Shown one piece after another: positions 7,599 through 7,943 of a stretch of DNA of 7,943 nt. A program made the translations under genes and the position numbers. Origin of the DNA: Saprospiraceae bacterium. GTDB lineage: Bacteria; Bacteroidota; Bacteroidia; Chitinophagales; Saprospiraceae. The notes beneath the pieces are model-generated. The model ran no database searches. It saw only the letters and a list, made by a program, of their open reading frames with translations, and was not told the origin of the DNA. The stretch spans positions 1 through 7,943 of the forward strand of contig JALVCY010000573.1 in the NCBI GenBank assembly GCA_027009605.1, in the 5' to 3' direction. Positions within the stretch are counted from its first letter, which is position 1, and each line of letters starts with the position of its first letter.

Positions 7599-7654
7599 AA
7601 TTTTCGATTTAAACCGAAAATTATCCGAACATTTTTCGGTTATAATCGAAAATT
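7599..7654. repeat. paired near-palindromes forming a 22-bp inverted repeat (possible operator)
   Basis: The arms 7599-7620 and 7633-7654 match as inverted repeats at 20 of 22 positions, with a 12-base spacer. Each arm is also nearly palindromic itself: TTTTCGATTTAAACCGAAAA (7601-7620) and TTTTCGGTTATAATCGAAAA (7633-7652), each pairing at 18 of 20 positions. The two palindrome centres are 32 bases apart, close to three helical turns, so bound dimers would sit on the same face of the DNA. The pair lies 30-85 bases upstream of the guanylyltransferase ATG, where a repressor or activator would act. A stem-loop in RNA is an alternative reading. The binding protein is not in the window. Confidence 0.6.
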
Positions 7655-7692
7655 TACACATTTTGGGGTCAAAAACATGATTTGGTTGTGTT

Positions 7693-7797
7693 TCTTAGTG
7701 TAAGCTTAGTGTCTCCCTTGTGTTCTTAGTGGTTAGGCACGTCTAGCATAGCCTTACCACTTAGAGCACTTAGATTTACACTAAGTTGACACTAAGA
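7693..7797. repeat. CTTAGTG-rich imperfect inverted repeat (REP/MITE-like element)
   Basis: The arms 7693-7738 and 7751-7797 face each other around a 12-base loop. Both arms read, outside to inside, CTTAGTGT, three bases, CTTAGTGT, a variable block of 12-13 bases, CTTAGTGG or CTAAGTGG, then TTAGGC or TAAGGC. The conserved blocks pair while the middle block does not, so this is a structured element rather than a simple hairpin. I associate CTTAGTGT/CTTTGTGG-type units with dispersed REP-like repeats in Bacteroidota, often mobilised by RAYT-type (IS200-like) transposases; copy number cannot be judged from one window. No transposase gene or target duplication is seen here. Confidence 0.65.
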
Positions 7798-7822
7798 GCG
7801 CGAAATGCTTTTACCCCTATCT

Positions 7823-7838
7823 GTTCAATTGTTCAATC
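7823..7838. repeat. short GTTCAAT tandem repeat
   Basis: GTTCAATT is directly followed by GTTCAATC, and then by GTTGGGTT as a possible decayed third unit. It lies between the CTTAGTG element and the small dyad. It may mark a low-complexity junction of the repeat region; no function is evident. Confidence 0.5.
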
Positions 7839-7845
7839 GTTGGGT

Positions 7846-7943
7846 TCACTCCGAAAAGTCGAGTGCAGTGGTTTGTTCTTGAGTCCACAAAATTTTATTC
7901 TGTTTTCGCTTTTGTTTTAACCCACTAAATCTCCCTTCGCAAG
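7846..7943 (-). CDS. possible 3' end of a gene entering from the right
   Basis: The minus-strand frame read from 7941 is open for 31 codons and ends at TGA 7848-7846. It contains EGRFSGLKQKRKQ and ILWTQEQTTALDFSE; the start lies outside the window. From memory, tails of this sort appear at the ends of predicted Bacteroidota proteins, including some GIY-YIG nuclease-like ones, and may really be a repeated DNA element read through in frame. I could not verify that. No domain is visible in the 31 residues, codon use is uninformative at this length, and a second frame (LAKGDLVG then TAA at 7919-7917) is also open at the edge. Treat it as tentative. Confidence 0.3.
   Translation of the reverse strand, partial: CEGRFSGLKQKRKQNKILWTQEQTTALDFSE
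7847..7865. repeat. small dyad CACTC...GAGTG
   Basis: CACTC (7847-7851) pairs with GAGTG (7861-7865) around CGAAAAGTC. The stem is short, no T-run follows on either strand, and it overlaps the possible stop codon at 7848-7846. It is therefore not a convincing terminator; it could belong to the repeat cluster beside it. Confidence 0.35.

Larger units (their letters stand above)
7570..7943. other. long intergenic region upstream of the guanylyltransferase operon
   Basis: About 370 bases with no complete gene. From left to right it contains the AT-rich leader of the guanylyltransferase gene, a paired palindrome (7599-7654), a bland stretch with TTTGGGGTC (7655-7692), a CTTAGTG-type inverted repeat (7693-7797), a GTTCAAT tandem repeat (7823-7838), a small dyad (7847-7865) and a possible incoming 3' gene end. 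A weak promoter-like GTTCTTTG sits on the minus strand at 7593-7586. No tRNA, rRNA or CRISPR structure is seen. Confidence 0.7.

Noticed and set aside
7693..7797. Integron attC site suggested by GTTAGGC and GCCTTAC cores
   Set aside because: The core sequences are in the wrong order for attC, and no integrase or cassette array is present.
7693..7838. CRISPR array suggested by repeated CTTAGTG and GTTCAAT units
   Set aside because: Units are 7-8 bases, irregularly spaced and partly inverted; there are no uniform spacers or cas genes.
7847..7865. Rho-independent terminator
   Set aside because: The stem is only five base pairs and lacks a following T-run on either strand.

Overview
This window looks like part of a surface-polysaccharide (O-antigen, capsule or exopolysaccharide) biosynthesis locus, most likely from a member of the Bacteroidota. 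Pointers to that phylum are the protein families present, the weak Shine-Dalgarno signals, a TAnnTTTG-type -7 promoter element, and a CTTAGTG-rich inverted repeat of a kind I associate with these genomes. The phylum call is inference from the sequence; no marker gene is present.

Layout from left to right. At 1-30 (minus) are the first ten codons of a gene that runs out of the window. It is coupled through a TGATG overlap to a class II glutamine amidotransferase of the asparagine synthetase B family (30-1802, minus). Only 14 bases separate that start codon from the divergent plus-strand pair: a FemAB/GNAT-like acyltransferase (1817-2752) and a polysaccharide deacetylase-family protein (2752-4086), again joined by a TGATG overlap. 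The deacetylase gene converges on a three-gene minus-strand operon and overlaps its end by 8 bases. That operon, in transcription order, encodes mannose-1-phosphate guanylyltransferase (7569-6499), a GT4 glycosyltransferase resembling the PglA type (6476-5367), and a second GT-B glycosyltransferase (5347-4079).

Upstream of the operon, 7570-7943 holds no complete gene. It contains two tandem near-palindromes that together form a 22-bp inverted repeat (possible operator), a REP-like imperfect inverted repeat of about 45 bp per arm built from CTTAGTG units, a short GTTCAAT tandem repeat, and a possible 3' end of a minus-strand gene entering from the right.

How the genes may work together: the guanylyltransferase makes GDP-mannose, the precursor of mannose and of derived sugars such as fucose. 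The two glycosyltransferases would add sugars to a lipid-linked repeat unit. The amidotransferase, acyltransferase and deacetylase would be the tailoring or processing set (amidation, N- or O-acylation, deacetylation). That trio echoes the amidotransferase/FemAB/deacetylase set known from proteobacterial XrtA/PEP-CTERM exopolysaccharide loci, and it is the most interesting biological pattern here. No flippase, polymerase or initiating transferase is visible, so the locus must continue beyond the window.
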